Source: Paenibacillus paeoniae
Lineage (GTDB): Bacteria > Bacillota > Bacilli > Paenibacillales > Paenibacillaceae
Direction: 5' to 3'
DNA length: 64,000 nucleotides
Assembly (NCBI RefSeq): GCF_003388735.1
Contig: NZ_QUBQ01000001.1
Location: 2,356,001 to 2,420,000, forward strand
Shown piece by piece: positions 16,767 through 24,278 of the stretch. Numbering within the stretch: the first letter of the stretch is position 1; the number at the start of each line of letters is the position of its first letter. The notes below the pieces were generated by a model. It was given only the letters and a program-made list of their open reading frames with translations, did not search any database and had not been told where the DNA came from. A program made the translations under genes and the position numbers.

Positions 16767-18307
16767 CTTACCTCCTCCTGTTCCTGTTTCTTGATGCCTA
16801 GCATGTAATAGCCGATTTCTTGTTCCGTCAGATCAGGAGTGTTGTCCAGAAGCGCAACGATTTCGCCATTGTAGAGTACGGCAATTCGGTCGCTCAACGC
16901 CATAACTTCCGACAACTCGGCCGAGACCACCATAACCGCTGCGCCACCGTCCCTACGCTTAATAAATTCCCTATGGAGAAACTCAATGGCTCCAATATCG
17001 ACCCCACGTGTCGGCTGAGAGGCGATGAGCAGCTTTGGATTTTTCGACAGCTCGCGAGCTACGACGACCTTTTGAAGATTGCCTCCCGATAGTGCGCCTG
17101 CCATAATTTCTTCGTTTTGCGCACGTACGTCATACGTTTGCATCATGATTTGAGTAAACTGCTTGATTTTCTTCTTATTTAGAAAAATCCCCCGTTTAAA
17201 CTCAGGATTCCGATAGTGGTCAAGCATCAAGTTTTCCGCAATCGTAGAGGTCAAGCTGGCTCCTGAGGTTTGCCGATCTTCGGGAATAATCCCCACTTTC
17301 ATCTTGCGAATCTCTGCGACACTCGCTTCGAGCAGCTCTTTGCCCTGATAGCGGATATGGCCTGCAGTCGCTTTGCGAAGCCCCGTAATCGCTTCCACAA
17401 GCTCGGTTTGGCCATTGCCTTCCACACCTGCAATGCCAAGCACTTCGCCACTGCGAATATCAAAGGAAATACCATTCAACGCCTTAGTCCCCTTGTCATC
17501 CAACGCTTCAAGATTACGGACAGCCAGTACTACATCCTTAGGCTCGGCTGGTACTTTATTCACACGGAAGAGAACTTCACGCCCAACCATCAGACGAGAA
17601 ATCTCTTCCTGGTTCGTGTCCTTCGTCTGCAAAGTTGCAATCGATTTGCCGGCCCGCAGCACAGTAATTCGATTGGAAATGCGCATGACCTCGCGCAGCT
17701 TATGCGTGATGAAAATAATGGTGTGGCCTTCGGTAATGAGCGCTTGGATTGAATCGAACAGCTCGTCCGTCTCTTGCGGAGTCAACACTGCTGTCGGCTC
17801 GTCCAGAATGATCAACTTCGCGCCCTGATACAGCACTTTCAGTATCTCCACTCGTTGCTTCTGCCCAACCGGAATCGTCTCGACCTTTGCCTGCAAGTTT
17901 ACCTGCAAGCCATATGTCGCAACCAATTGTTCGACTTCTCGATATTCCCTCGCTCGATCACGAAAGATCGAAAACGGGCCCCTCTTCGGCTCGTTGCCAA
18001 GCACGATATTTTCCGACACCGTCAAGGATGGCGACAACATGAAATGCTGATGCACCATGCCCATGCCTTGCTGAATGGCATCCCTAGGCCCGTGAAAGTT
18101 GATCGGTTGCCCCTTGTATTCAATTGTTCCGCTCGTAGGAGATTCCAGGCCGAACAAAATTTTCATCAAGGTCGACTTGCCGGCTCCATTCTCTCCCACA
18201 AGCGCGTGTATTTCTCCTTCATGCACGGTCAAATGAACGCCCCTGTTAGCGGCAGTTCCGTTAGGATACACTTTATGAATATCCTTCATCTCTAGTAAAA
18301 TCGGCAT
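16763..18307 (-). CDS. nupO: BMP-type nucleoside ABC transporter ATPase, NupO/YufO-like
   Basis: A 514-residue fused double ATPase. Domain 1 has a full Walker A (G-E-N-G-A-G-K-S-T) and I-L-D-E-P-T-A-V-L. Domain 2 has the degenerate loop G-V-E-G-N-G-Q-T with no Lys, plus L-S-G-G-N-L-Q-K and S-Q-P-T-R-G-V-D, as in RbsA/MglA-type proteins. The start ATG at 18307 has GGGGGA six bases upstream; the frame could begin at 18325 without a ribosome site. A hairpin (18363-18396) lies between it and the lipoprotein gene. Confidence 0.93.
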   Translation of the reverse strand: MPILLEMKDIHKVYPNGTAANRGVHLTVHEGEIHALVGENGAGKSTLMKILFGLESPTSGTIEYKGQPINFHGPRDAIQQGMGMVHQHFMLSPSLTVSENIVLGNEPKRGPFSIFRDRAREYREVEQLVATYGLQVNLQAKVETIPVGQKQRVEILKVLYQGAKLIILDEPTAVLTPQETDELFDSIQALITEGHTIIFITHKLREVMRISNRITVLRAGKSIATLQTKDTNQEEISRLMVGREVLFRVNKVPAEPKDVVLAVRNLEALDDKGTKALNGISFDIRSGEVLGIAGVEGNGQTELVEAITGLRKATAGHIRYQGKELLEASVAEIRKMKVGIIPEDRQTSGASLTSTIAENLMLDHYRNPEFKRGIFLNKKKIKQFTQIMMQTYDVRAQNEEIMAGALSGGNLQKVVVARELSKNPKLLIASQPTRGVDIGAIEFLHREFIKRRDGGAAVMVVSAELSEVMALSDRIAVLYNGEIVALLDNTPDLTEQEIGYYMLGIKKQEQEEVR

Positions 18308-18362
18308 CGCTATTCCCCCAGCCAAAAAATGACTTCACTCGTATTCAGGGCCCTCGTGAAAT

Positions 18363-18396
18363 GAAGGAGGGATGAGGTTAACCTTCCCCCTCCTTC
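18363..18396 (-). terminator. Intercistronic hairpin between binding-protein and ATPase genes
   Basis: A perfect 9-bp stem GAAGGAGGG/CCCTCCTTC with the self-complementary GGTTAACC in its loop. There is no real T run, so it is more likely a partial terminator or 3' stabiliser that leaves more binding-protein mRNA than ATPase/permease mRNA. The CCCTCCTTC arm could also pair with ribosome-site-like sequence. Confidence 0.6.
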
Positions 18397-18404
18397 AACT
18401 TCTC

Positions 18405-19469
18405 TTATAACGAAGATTTTACAGTGATCTCGCCTTTAGCAAGCTTGTCTTCAATCTCTGTCATCTTATCTCTAATGGCTTGCGGCACATATTTCTCATA
18501 GAGCTCGTCCTTAGCTATACCGACGCCACCTTCCTTGATGCCCAGCACTTCGCCCTTACCGAGAGGCAAATCGCCTTTGGACAGCATTTCCAAAGCGCGG
18601 AAGACCGATTGGTCAACGTTTTTCAGCATGGAAGTCAGTACGCTTCCCGGGTAAAGCGGATTTTGGTTAGCGTCAACACCAATTGAGTAGACGCCTTTTT
18701 CGTTAGCGCCTTCCAACGTACCGAGACCTGCTGCGGATGCTACACCGAATACGATATCCGCTTTTTGCGAATCGATTTGCGCTAATGCCAATTCTTTGCC
18801 CTTTGGAGCGTTAACGAAATCTCCTACATAAGAAGTGACAACCTTCACGTCTTTGTCCACGTACGCTGCACCTTGCTCATAGCCCGATTTAAAATCATTA
18901 ATAATCGGAATGTCCATGCCGCCTACGAATCCAATGACTTTATCCGGATTTGCGCCTTTTAATTCTGTGCTGGTGGTTACCAATGCCGCGAACGCCCCAG
19001 CGAGGAAGGAGCCTTCACTTTGAGAGTAAAGCATCGAGTAGACATTCGGAACGCCTTCAATTAAATCATCGAAGAAGATAAATTTAATATCTGGGTAGCG
19101 TTCTGCCAAATCCTTCGTTACATCAATCATTTGGCTCGTCCCAACGACAACAACGTCATACTTTTTGCTAGCCACTACTGCTTCCAAACCCGATGCCCAG
19201 TCCGCGGAATTAGCGCCGCCTTCAACCGTCTTGGCTTTAATTCCGAGTTCCTTGACCGCTCTATCTATACCCGCTTGCGCTGAATCGAAGAAACTCTTGT
19301 CGCCAAGTGTGCTGTTTACATAGTAGAGAACATTCATCTCTGTACCGGAGTTCGATGGAGATTCGCTTGGTTTACCAGGCGTGCTGCTCTTTGTTCCACA
19401 TGCTGCCAAAATTAATGCAATGGTAAGAAACATTACGCCGATCGTGCTGAGTTTTTTCATGTTCATCAT
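18405..19469 (-). CDS. nupN: BMP-family nucleoside-binding lipoprotein
   Basis: A 354-residue lipoprotein. The signal ends in the lipobox L-I-L-A-A-C, followed by a Ser/Pro/Thr-rich linker and the Bmp (PnrA/Med-like) domain: G-D-K-S-F-F-D-S-A, V-V-V-G-T-S-Q, P-D-I-K-F-I-F-F-D, Y-S-Q-S-E-G-S-F-L-A-G and G-V-D-A-N-Q. It captures nucleosides outside the membrane for the NupOPQ-like transporter encoded next. GGGGGAG lies six bases before the ATG. It follows the ribokinase by 16 bases. Confidence 0.93.
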   Translation of the reverse strand: MMNMKKLSTIGVMFLTIALILAACGTKSSTPGKPSESPSNSGTEMNVLYYVNSTLGDKSFFDSAQAGIDRAVKELGIKAKTVEGGANSADWASGLEAVVASKKYDVVVVGTSQMIDVTKDLAERYPDIKFIFFDDLIEGVPNVYSMLYSQSEGSFLAGAFAALVTTSTELKGANPDKVIGFVGGMDIPIINDFKSGYEQGAAYVDKDVKVVTSYVGDFVNAPKGKELALAQIDSQKADIVFGVASAAGLGTLEGANEKGVYSIGVDANQNPLYPGSVLTSMLKNVDQSVFRALEMLSKGDLPLGKGEVLGIKEGGVGIAKDELYEKYVPQAIRDKMTEIEDKLAKGEITVKSSL

Positions 19470-19485
19470 GGTTGACTCCCCCTGA

Positions 19486-20418
19486 TCACTGGTTGTGTGC
19501 TGCTTCTTTAATAAATTGTTCAGCTTCCTTTAGCCTTGGCATGGAAACTTGAGCCCCCATGCTCGTCGCTGTAATCGCACCGATGGCGGAGGCGAATTTG
19601 GCAGTTGCCCAAATGTCCTTGCCACTTACAAGGGCTGCTCCTACCGCACCGGCAAACGCATCGCCTGCCGCTGTGGAATCGACAGCATTGACTTTGTAAG
19701 GCTCCATGAAGAAGGTTCGGTTCGCGCTTACGACTACGACACCTTTTTCCCCCAACTTCGCAAATACGGTCGACACGCCCCTATTAATTAACTCGATAGC
19801 CGCAAGCTTAGCCGACAATGGGTCGGAAACCTCAACACCGGTCAATTGAGCAATTTCCTTCTCATTAGGAAGAATGTAGTCTACCATTGCGAGCATGTCT
19901 TCCGGAAGCTCTTGCGCTGGCGCAGGATCAAGCAGAACAGGAACCTGATGCCGCTTCGCAAGCATAATTGCTTCCTTCACTGTCTCTAGCGGAATTTCAA
20001 GCTGTACCATCAGCAGCTTGCTTTGCTTGATCAGCTCCTCCCGCTTTCGCACATCTTCGGGCGTTAGCCGGAGATTGGCACCTGGCGCCACGACAATACT
20101 ATTGTTACCATGCGGGTTCAATGTGATGAACGCTACACCTGTCGCTTCCTCAGGTATCTTCTCAATCGCACTGCAGTCGACCCCGACCTGCTCCAGATTG
20201 GCAAGCAATTGATCGGCGAACAAGTCATTGCCTACCTTGCCAATCATAGCGACATCAGCCCCGAGCTTGCAGGCCGCGACCGCCTGATTAGCCCCTTTGC
20301 CGCCGGCATTCATAAAGAAATTTTTCCCCAATACGGTTTCCCCCCAATCCGGGCGACGGTTCAAGCTGACCACCATGTCCATATTCAGGCTTCCTACAAC
20401 TACAATGCTAGCACTCAT
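19486..20418 (-). CDS. rbsK: Ribokinase
   Basis: A 310-residue PfkB-family kinase. Visible motifs are V-G-S-L-N-M-D near the start, the substrate motif N-A-G-G-K-G-A-N-Q-A, P-A-P-A-Q, P-N-E-K-E, and the catalytic D-S-T-A-A-G-D-A-F with Asp as base. It phosphorylates the ribose released by the two nucleoside hydrolases to ribose 5-phosphate. The ATG at 20418 overlaps the LacI stop (ATGA) and has GGGGTG eight bases upstream. Confidence 0.93.
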   Translation of the reverse strand: MSASIVVVGSLNMDMVVSLNRRPDWGETVLGKNFFMNAGGKGANQAVAACKLGADVAMIGKVGNDLFADQLLANLEQVGVDCSAIEKIPEEATGVAFITLNPHGNNSIVVAPGANLRLTPEDVRKREELIKQSKLLMVQLEIPLETVKEAIMLAKRHQVPVLLDPAPAQELPEDMLAMVDYILPNEKEIAQLTGVEVSDPLSAKLAAIELINRGVSTVFAKLGEKGVVVVSANRTFFMEPYKVNAVDSTAAGDAFAGAVGAALVSGKDIWATAKFASAIGAITATSMGAQVSMPRLKEAEQFIKEAAHNQ

Positions 20419-21425
20419 TTCCGGTTCACCCCGATACACGATTCTCTGTGCATAAGCTTGTGTTCCAAAATCACGTTTTTCGAACCCGCCCTCACCCCCT
20501 TCATGCGATCATCCAACAGCTGTACCGCAGTTACTCCGATCTGATAAGCAGGTATCGATATTGTACTCATCAACGGTCGCGACATGGCACTGAACGCGAT
20601 GTCATCGCAGCCGAAGATAGAAATATCCTCCGGCACTCGCATTCCCCGTCGATAGATCTCATGCATGGCTCCAAGCGCCATAAGATCGTTCGCTGCGAAT
20701 ATAGCCGTCGGTTTATAGGCATGAATCAAATCCCCCGTCTGGTGCACCCCCGATTCGTAGCTGAAGGTGCCCACACTGACGAACGGCTCAAGATTTGCCG
20801 CAAGCATGGCGTCTACATAACCTGCTCTTCGGCTTACCGCCGATTGAATATTTTTAGGACCTGCAAGATGTGCAATTCGGGTGTGTCCCTGTCCAATCAA
20901 ATATTGGACTGCTTCCTGGGCTGCTCTATAGTTGTCGATCGACACGGCGTCAAACGGTTTATTCTCGATTAGTCGGTCACAAAGTATGATAGGCGTTTGC
21001 AAACTCGTCAGGTCGTTGACCGCCTTCTCATCGAGCGTCGACGAAATGAGTACGATTCCTCCAACTTGTTGCTCCACCATTTTGTGAATAATATCCTGCT
21101 CTAGCTTCGGATCATTATCCGTATTGCTGATAAAGATCGTATATCCAAGCCTGTGAGCAGCATCCTCGATTCCGCGGGCCAGCACTGGAAAGTAAGGGTT
21201 CGTAATATCGGGCAGAATCAATCCAATTGTATTGGTCTGGTTAGTTGCCAAATTTCTTGCGATTGTACTCGGACGATAATTGAGCTCCTTGATCGCGCGA
21301 AGAACACGCTCCTTGATCTCCCCCTTTACTTGTGGATTGTTGTTAAGCACTCGCGACACTGTCGCTTTTGATACTTGCGCTCGTTCTGCAACATGTTGAA
21401 TATTGGGTTTCATTAGAACGTTCAC
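20415..21425 (-). CDS. LacI/RbsR-family transcriptional repressor
   Basis: A ~336-residue regulator. The N-terminal helix-turn-helix reads V-A-E-R-A-Q-V-S-K-A-T-V-S-R-V-L-N, with the hinge L-N-Y-R-P-S-T-I-A-R. A periplasmic-binding-like effector domain follows (G-L-I-L-P-D-I-T-N-P-Y-F, F-A-A-N-D-L-M-A-L-G, F-G-C-D-D). Start choice is uncertain: GTG at 21425 has AAGGA at seven bases, and ATG at 21413 gives the commoner family N-terminus. It is first in the operon and probably represses it until ribose or a nucleoside product binds. Two operator-like palindromes lie in its own leader. Confidence 0.9.
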   Translation of the reverse strand: MNVLMKPNIQHVAERAQVSKATVSRVLNNNPQVKGEIKERVLRAIKELNYRPSTIARNLATNQTNTIGLILPDITNPYFPVLARGIEDAAHRLGYTIFISNTDNDPKLEQDIIHKMVEQQVGGIVLISSTLDEKAVNDLTSLQTPIILCDRLIENKPFDAVSIDNYRAAQEAVQYLIGQGHTRIAHLAGPKNIQSAVSRRAGYVDAMLAANLEPFVSVGTFSYESGVHQTGDLIHAYKPTAIFAANDLMALGAMHEIYRRGMRVPEDISIFGCDDIAFSAMSRPLMSTISIPAYQIGVTAVQLLDDRMKGVRAGSKNVILEHKLMHRESCIGVNRK

Positions 21426-21455
21426 CATCATTTCCTTCAAATCATTCTTAATCGC

Positions 21456-21498
21456 GAAACCGGTTACAAAATTTCTTGAACAATAGAAAGCGGTTTCT
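21456..21498 (-). promoter_or_regulatory. Two LacI-type operator-like palindromes
   Basis: GAAACCGGTTAC (21456-21467) and, reading minus, AGAAACCGCTTTCT (21485-21498) are near-palindromes with the central CG usual for LacI-family operators. Their centres are 30 bases apart, about three helical turns. Both lie between the predicted transcription start and the lacI start codon, so bound repressor would block initiation or early elongation. Confidence 0.65.
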
Positions 21499-21506
21499 GT
21501 GCCAAT

Positions 21507-21535
21507 AATATATCACCTCTTTATTCTTTATGCAA
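21507..21535 (-). promoter_or_regulatory. Sigma-A promoter of the nucleoside-salvage operon
   Basis: On the minus strand TTGCAT (21535-21530) and TATATT (21512-21507) are separated by exactly 17 bases. The expected start is near 21500, just before the operator-like sites. Confidence 0.75.
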
Positions 21536-21545
21536 CCGCTTTCAT
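21530..21545. promoter_or_regulatory. CcpA cre-like site overlapping the -35 box
   Basis: ATGCAACCGCTTTCAT fits the degenerate cre consensus WTGNAANCGNWNNCWW at every position. It contains the -35 hexamer, so CcpA binding would exclude RNA polymerase. Because LacI-family operators look alike, it could instead be a third operator for the local regulator. Confidence 0.65.
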
Positions 21546-21607
21546 TTTATTTTTTACTTGAAATATATTCCTGTTAGAAATGCATCGGTAGTACATTTTG
21601 CTGTCGC

Positions 21608-21637
21608 AAAAAAAAGCTTGGCTGCTGGGCCAAGCTT
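21608..21637 (-). terminator. Terminator after the SufR-like regulator gene
   Basis: An AAGCTTGG/CCAAGCTT stem (21614-21621, 21630-21637) with eight T residues following on the minus strand. Confidence 0.88.
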
Positions 21638-21673
21638 CATTCTATAGTCATTCCATTTTAAGTTAATTTCGGT

Positions 21674-22348
21674 TTATAAGCTCGCCTTACCATCAATGGA
21701 GTAGCTGCAGCGGCCGCCGCCCTTCGCCAGGCATTCCGTGCGCTCCACTGGCACTTCCAGCAAGCTGCGGAACAAAGCGAGCTCGCAGCTGCAAGCCTGT
21801 TCGTACTTCCCTGCCACTCCCGTAATGGGGCAATTGTACTCATGCAGCGTGAACCGATTCTCGCTGTCTCGCTCAACCTGCGCCATATAGCCGCCTTCGT
21901 TCTGGATGGCTGCTAGCGCTTGAACGCGCTCCTCCAGATCCAATCCTTGCATTCGGGGCAAGAAGCGATCACGAAGCTTGCGCATTCTCCCCTCGAACAT
22001 GCGGTCGATCAACCCAGCCGTCTCGGGATCTTCATCCAGCTCCGTCAGCAAATCCAGCGCCAGCGCATGGTAATTTTTCGGAAACAATTCGTCTGCGACG
22101 GCCGTCAGCTCGAACTTATGCAGCGGCCTGCCCATCGGCTGGCGCACCGCTACCGTCTGAACGCTGCCCGCATGCTCCAGCTCGTACATATGACGCCTAA
22201 TCGCCATTTCCGTCAGCTTCAATTCAGCGGCAAGCTCGCTTGCGCTCACCCTGCCTCGCGTCTTCATCAGCAGAAGAATGCGTTCTCGGGTCGAAGAAGC
22301 GGACTTCGGCTCACGTCCATCTTGCCTGTCGCTATCCATTCGTTTCAC
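21674..22348 (-). CDS. SufR-like DeoR-type regulator with predicted Fe-S cluster
   Basis: A 224-residue regulator. The N-terminal winged helix (R-E-R-I-L-L-L-M-K, L-T-E-M-A-I-R-R-H-M) precedes a C-terminal region with spaced cysteines: N-C-P, then A-C-S-C, E-C and R-C-S-Y. That arrangement resembles SufR and related sensors that use an Fe-S cluster to control cluster-assembly genes. The GTG at 22348 has GGAGG seven bases upstream; an ATG at 22366 lacks one. No suf genes are in the window, so any regulon is elsewhere. It has its own terminator. Confidence 0.82.
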   Translation of the reverse strand: MKRMDSDRQDGREPKSASSTRERILLLMKTRGRVSASELAAELKLTEMAIRRHMYELEHAGSVQTVAVRQPMGRPLHKFELTAVADELFPKNYHALALDLLTELDEDPETAGLIDRMFEGRMRKLRDRFLPRMQGLDLEERVQALAAIQNEGGYMAQVERDSENRFTLHEYNCPITGVAGKYEQACSCELALFRSLLEVPVERTECLAKGGGRCSYSIDGKASL

Positions 22349-22436
22349 GACTCCACCTCCGCCCATTCGATCTGCCTTCCGGCTGCGATAGCGTGCTCCA
22401 GGTCCTAAAGCCTCAAGCTTCTTGAGACTCTAAAGT

Positions 22437-22862
22437 CTACAAACTCAGCTCCTGCTTCAAATAACGCTCGACCGAATCCCGGAATGCCGTCAGCTTTGCA
22501 GGTAACTCTACTGTAAATGGATGCAGCTCGCTTCGCGGCCAGTCATAATAATCCTGTACAAGCGGCTTCCGCAGCTTAACAAGCTCTGTCAGCACATTTT
22601 GCAACTCGGCGGAGTACACCCCTTCGCCGCCTACAATTTCAATAATATCCTCGTAGCTGCTTGCGTCCCTCATAATGAAGCCGTCGATCAGATAGCTGCC
22701 TACGTCCGTTACGGTCTCGATGGCAAGATGAAGCGCGCGCTCCTGTGCCAGTCCTTGCAGCAAGTCGCCTCTCCAGTCGGAGGCCAGCGCGTTCATCGCC
22801 TCTGCCAGCTCCGGTATCGCGTCCAGGCGGACAGCGATCTGCTCCTGATTCACGTAATACAT
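22437..22862 (-). CDS. DUF86 (YutE/HepT-like HEPN) protein lacking the catalytic His
   Basis: A 141-residue HEPN-fold protein close to Bacillus YutE in pattern: V-T-D-V-G-S-Y-L-I-D-G-F-I-M-R-D then S-Y-E-D-I-I. HepT-type RNase toxins carry R-x4-H, usually in R-N-x-L-V-H-x-Y. Here the same place reads R98-K-P-L-V-Q103-D-Y, with Gln for His. No MntA-type nucleotidyltransferase partner is adjacent. I infer a chromosomal, probably non-toxic relative. The ATG at 22862 is the only good start. Confidence 0.78.
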   Translation of the reverse strand: MYYVNQEQIAVRLDAIPELAEAMNALASDWRGDLLQGLAQERALHLAIETVTDVGSYLIDGFIMRDASSYEDIIEIVGGEGVYSAELQNVLTELVKLRKPLVQDYYDWPRSELHPFTVELPAKLTAFRDSVERYLKQELSL

Positions 22863-22889
22863 CGCATTCCCTGCTTTCGGTTAACTTCT

Positions 22890-23000
22890 TTATTTCTTGC
22901 GCTTTGCTCTCCGTTTCAACCAAGCGACCATAATAATACTGCTAAAAATGATGACCAGCAAATAAGTCAGCATTTCGTATACGTCTCTCATCTCCTGCAT
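22890..23000 (-). CDS. Small single-pass membrane protein, 36 residues
   Basis: A short frame beginning ATG at 23000, with AAGGGG about 11 bases upstream. It encodes M-Q-E-M-R-D, a hydrophobic helix (L-T-Y-L-L-V-I-I-F-S-S-I-I-M-V-A-W) and a strongly basic tail (K-R-R-A-K-R-K-K) before TAA. The topology (acidic start, one helix, positive tail) is typical of genuine small membrane proteins. It fills the gap between the Dabb and DUF86 genes on the same strand. Function unknown. Confidence 0.55.
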   Translation of the reverse strand: MQEMRDVYEMLTYLLVIIFSSIIMVAWLKRRAKRKK

Positions 23001-23015
23001 GATCTCGGATACCCC

Positions 23016-23303
23016 TTAGCTTTCAAAGTCAACGCTTACAGAAGCTTCGCGTACTTGTGTCATATGCTCGATTACTTTTTTGTGCACAGGATGAACCTGA
23101 TAAACCTCCAGAGCAGCCATCGAATCGAATTTTGTAATTAGAGCGATATCGTATGAACGCTCCGAGTGGAGCACGTCAATACCCACTTCAATATGCTTCA
23201 GTTCGTCGATCTTGCCCTCCATATCGCGAAGCACTCCTGCCGTGCGCTCCACGCTTTCTGCGCTGTTATCCTTTAGTTTGAAGAAAACGATATGTGTAAT
23301 CAT
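23016..23303 (-). CDS. Dabb family (stress-responsive alpha/beta barrel) protein
   Basis: A 95-residue protein beginning I-T-H-I-V-F-F-K-L-K, with the conserved V-G-I-D and Y-D-I-A-L-I-T-K-F of the dimeric alpha-beta barrel (Dabb) family, ending V-S-V-D-F-E-S. AGGAGG lies eight bases before the ATG at 23303, so this is preferred over the ATG six bases earlier. Dabb proteins form small dimeric barrels; the exact role here is unknown. Confidence 0.88.
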   Translation of the reverse strand: MITHIVFFKLKDNSAESVERTAGVLRDMEGKIDELKHIEVGIDVLHSERSYDIALITKFDSMAALEVYQVHPVHKKVIEHMTQVREASVSVDFES

Positions 23304-23433
23304 GATCATAGCCTCCTGGAATCATCGTTTATTAGAGTTGCCCTGCGCTTTCGGCATGAGTTTCGTCCTTTTGTCACATAATAACCTATGGGATCGCATT
23401 ACGGCAATCTTTAGTTAAAGGAGATCAATTCGT

Positions 23434-23691
23434 ATGCGCTACACCGTTACGATCATCGCTACCCTGATCGCTGTTGCGATCTGCGCTTTTAATTACACGG
23501 GCTACGACCCGCATAACATGGTTTTTTTCATGCTTAGCATTCCGGCATGGTTTACTGATTTTTTCGTCGATATTCATGAAGTAAGCGTCCTGCTCATGTA
23601 CGCGCTCACGATTATTAGCTGGGCCGTCATCGGCTACATCACAGACGTCCTCATCGCTCGCGACCGCAGAAGAAGCCGTTCCGCCGCTTAA
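23434..23691 (+). CDS. Small two-helix membrane protein, unknown function
   Basis: An 85-residue protein with two hydrophobic stretches (about 4-20 and 50-73), a loop with D-P-H-N-M and F-F-V-D-I-H-E, and a basic C-terminus (R-D-R-R-R-S-R-S). AGGAG lies ten bases before the ATG. I do not recognise the family. It is convergent with the cupredoxin gene, with a shared terminator between. Confidence 0.7.
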   Translation: MRYTVTIIATLIAVAICAFNYTGYDPHNMVFFMLSIPAWFTDFFVDIHEVSVLLMYALTIISWAVIGYITDVLIARDRRRSRSAA

Positions 23692-23714
23692 CCTCGGAAC
23701 ATCAGATTAATGGG

Positions 23715-23739
23715 AAAAAGGAGCCTCTCGGCTCCTTTT
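23715..23739. terminator. Bidirectional terminator
   Basis: AAAAGGAGCC/GGCTCCTTTT with a four-base loop, between convergent genes; T-rich on both strands. Confidence 0.9.
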
Positions 23740-23754
23740 CTTCTTTCTTGCTCA

Positions 23755-24144
23755 TTACGCTGCCTCGATGATAAGCTTCGCTTTCATCGTTGTATGTCCG
23801 GCGCCGCAAGGAACCGAACAATATATTTCATATTCGCCCGGCTCAGTGAATTCCAGTTCTGTCTCCGGCGTCTTGTTATCCAGTGCTACTTGCAGTTCGT
23901 CAATATGAATGCCGTGAACGCCGCTCTTGTTCTGCAACTTCATAATAACTTTGTCTCCAACTTTCGCCGTGAATACTTCCTGGTTGAACGTAAAATCGCT
24001 GTATGCCTCGATCTTCATAAGCGATACGCCTTCAGGCAATTGGGCAGACTCGTCAACCGGCTTCTCAGGCAGGTTGAAAGTAAGAAGATAAATACCCAGC
24101 ACTGCTGCCGCGGTGAAGACGACGAACATAATCCATTTGTGCAT
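23755..24144 (-). CDS. Membrane-anchored cupredoxin with CuA-type copper motif
   Basis: A 129-residue protein: one N-terminal membrane helix (about 5-22), then a cupredoxin domain ending in Cys109-S-V-P-Cys113-G-A-G-His117-T-T-Met120. That is the CxxxCxxxHxxM binuclear CuA pattern of cytochrome oxidase subunit II. His77 or His80 (G-V-H-G-I-H) could be the fourth protein ligand. There are no other oxidase genes nearby and only one helix instead of two, so it is a stand-alone electron carrier or copper-handling protein rather than subunit II. A good promoter lies at 24185-24214. Confidence 0.85.
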   Translation of the reverse strand: MHKWIMFVVFTAAAVLGIYLLTFNLPEKPVDESAQLPEGVSLMKIEAYSDFTFNQEVFTAKVGDKVIMKLQNKSGVHGIHIDELQVALDNKTPETELEFTEPGEYEIYCSVPCGAGHTTMKAKLIIEAA

Positions 24145-24184
24145 TGCTACGTGCTCCCCTTTACGATCATAATGTCTACCTCTT

Positions 24185-24214
24185 ATATTACATAAGATCG
24201 TCCGAAGTTCTCAA
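24185..24214 (-). promoter_or_regulatory. Promoter of the cupredoxin gene
   Basis: On the minus strand TTGAGA and TAATAT with an 18-base spacer, 41 bases before the start codon. Confidence 0.5.
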
Positions 24215-24278
24215 CCTTAAACTGCGTAAAGTGGAAAAGTTTTTTTCTTTTTTGACAAATCCATGAACAATTCGGACA

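Noticed and set aside
22400..22440. Terminator near the DUF86 gene stop (CTCAAG/CTTGAG)
   Set aside because: The stem is short, outer arms do not pair and no T run follows.
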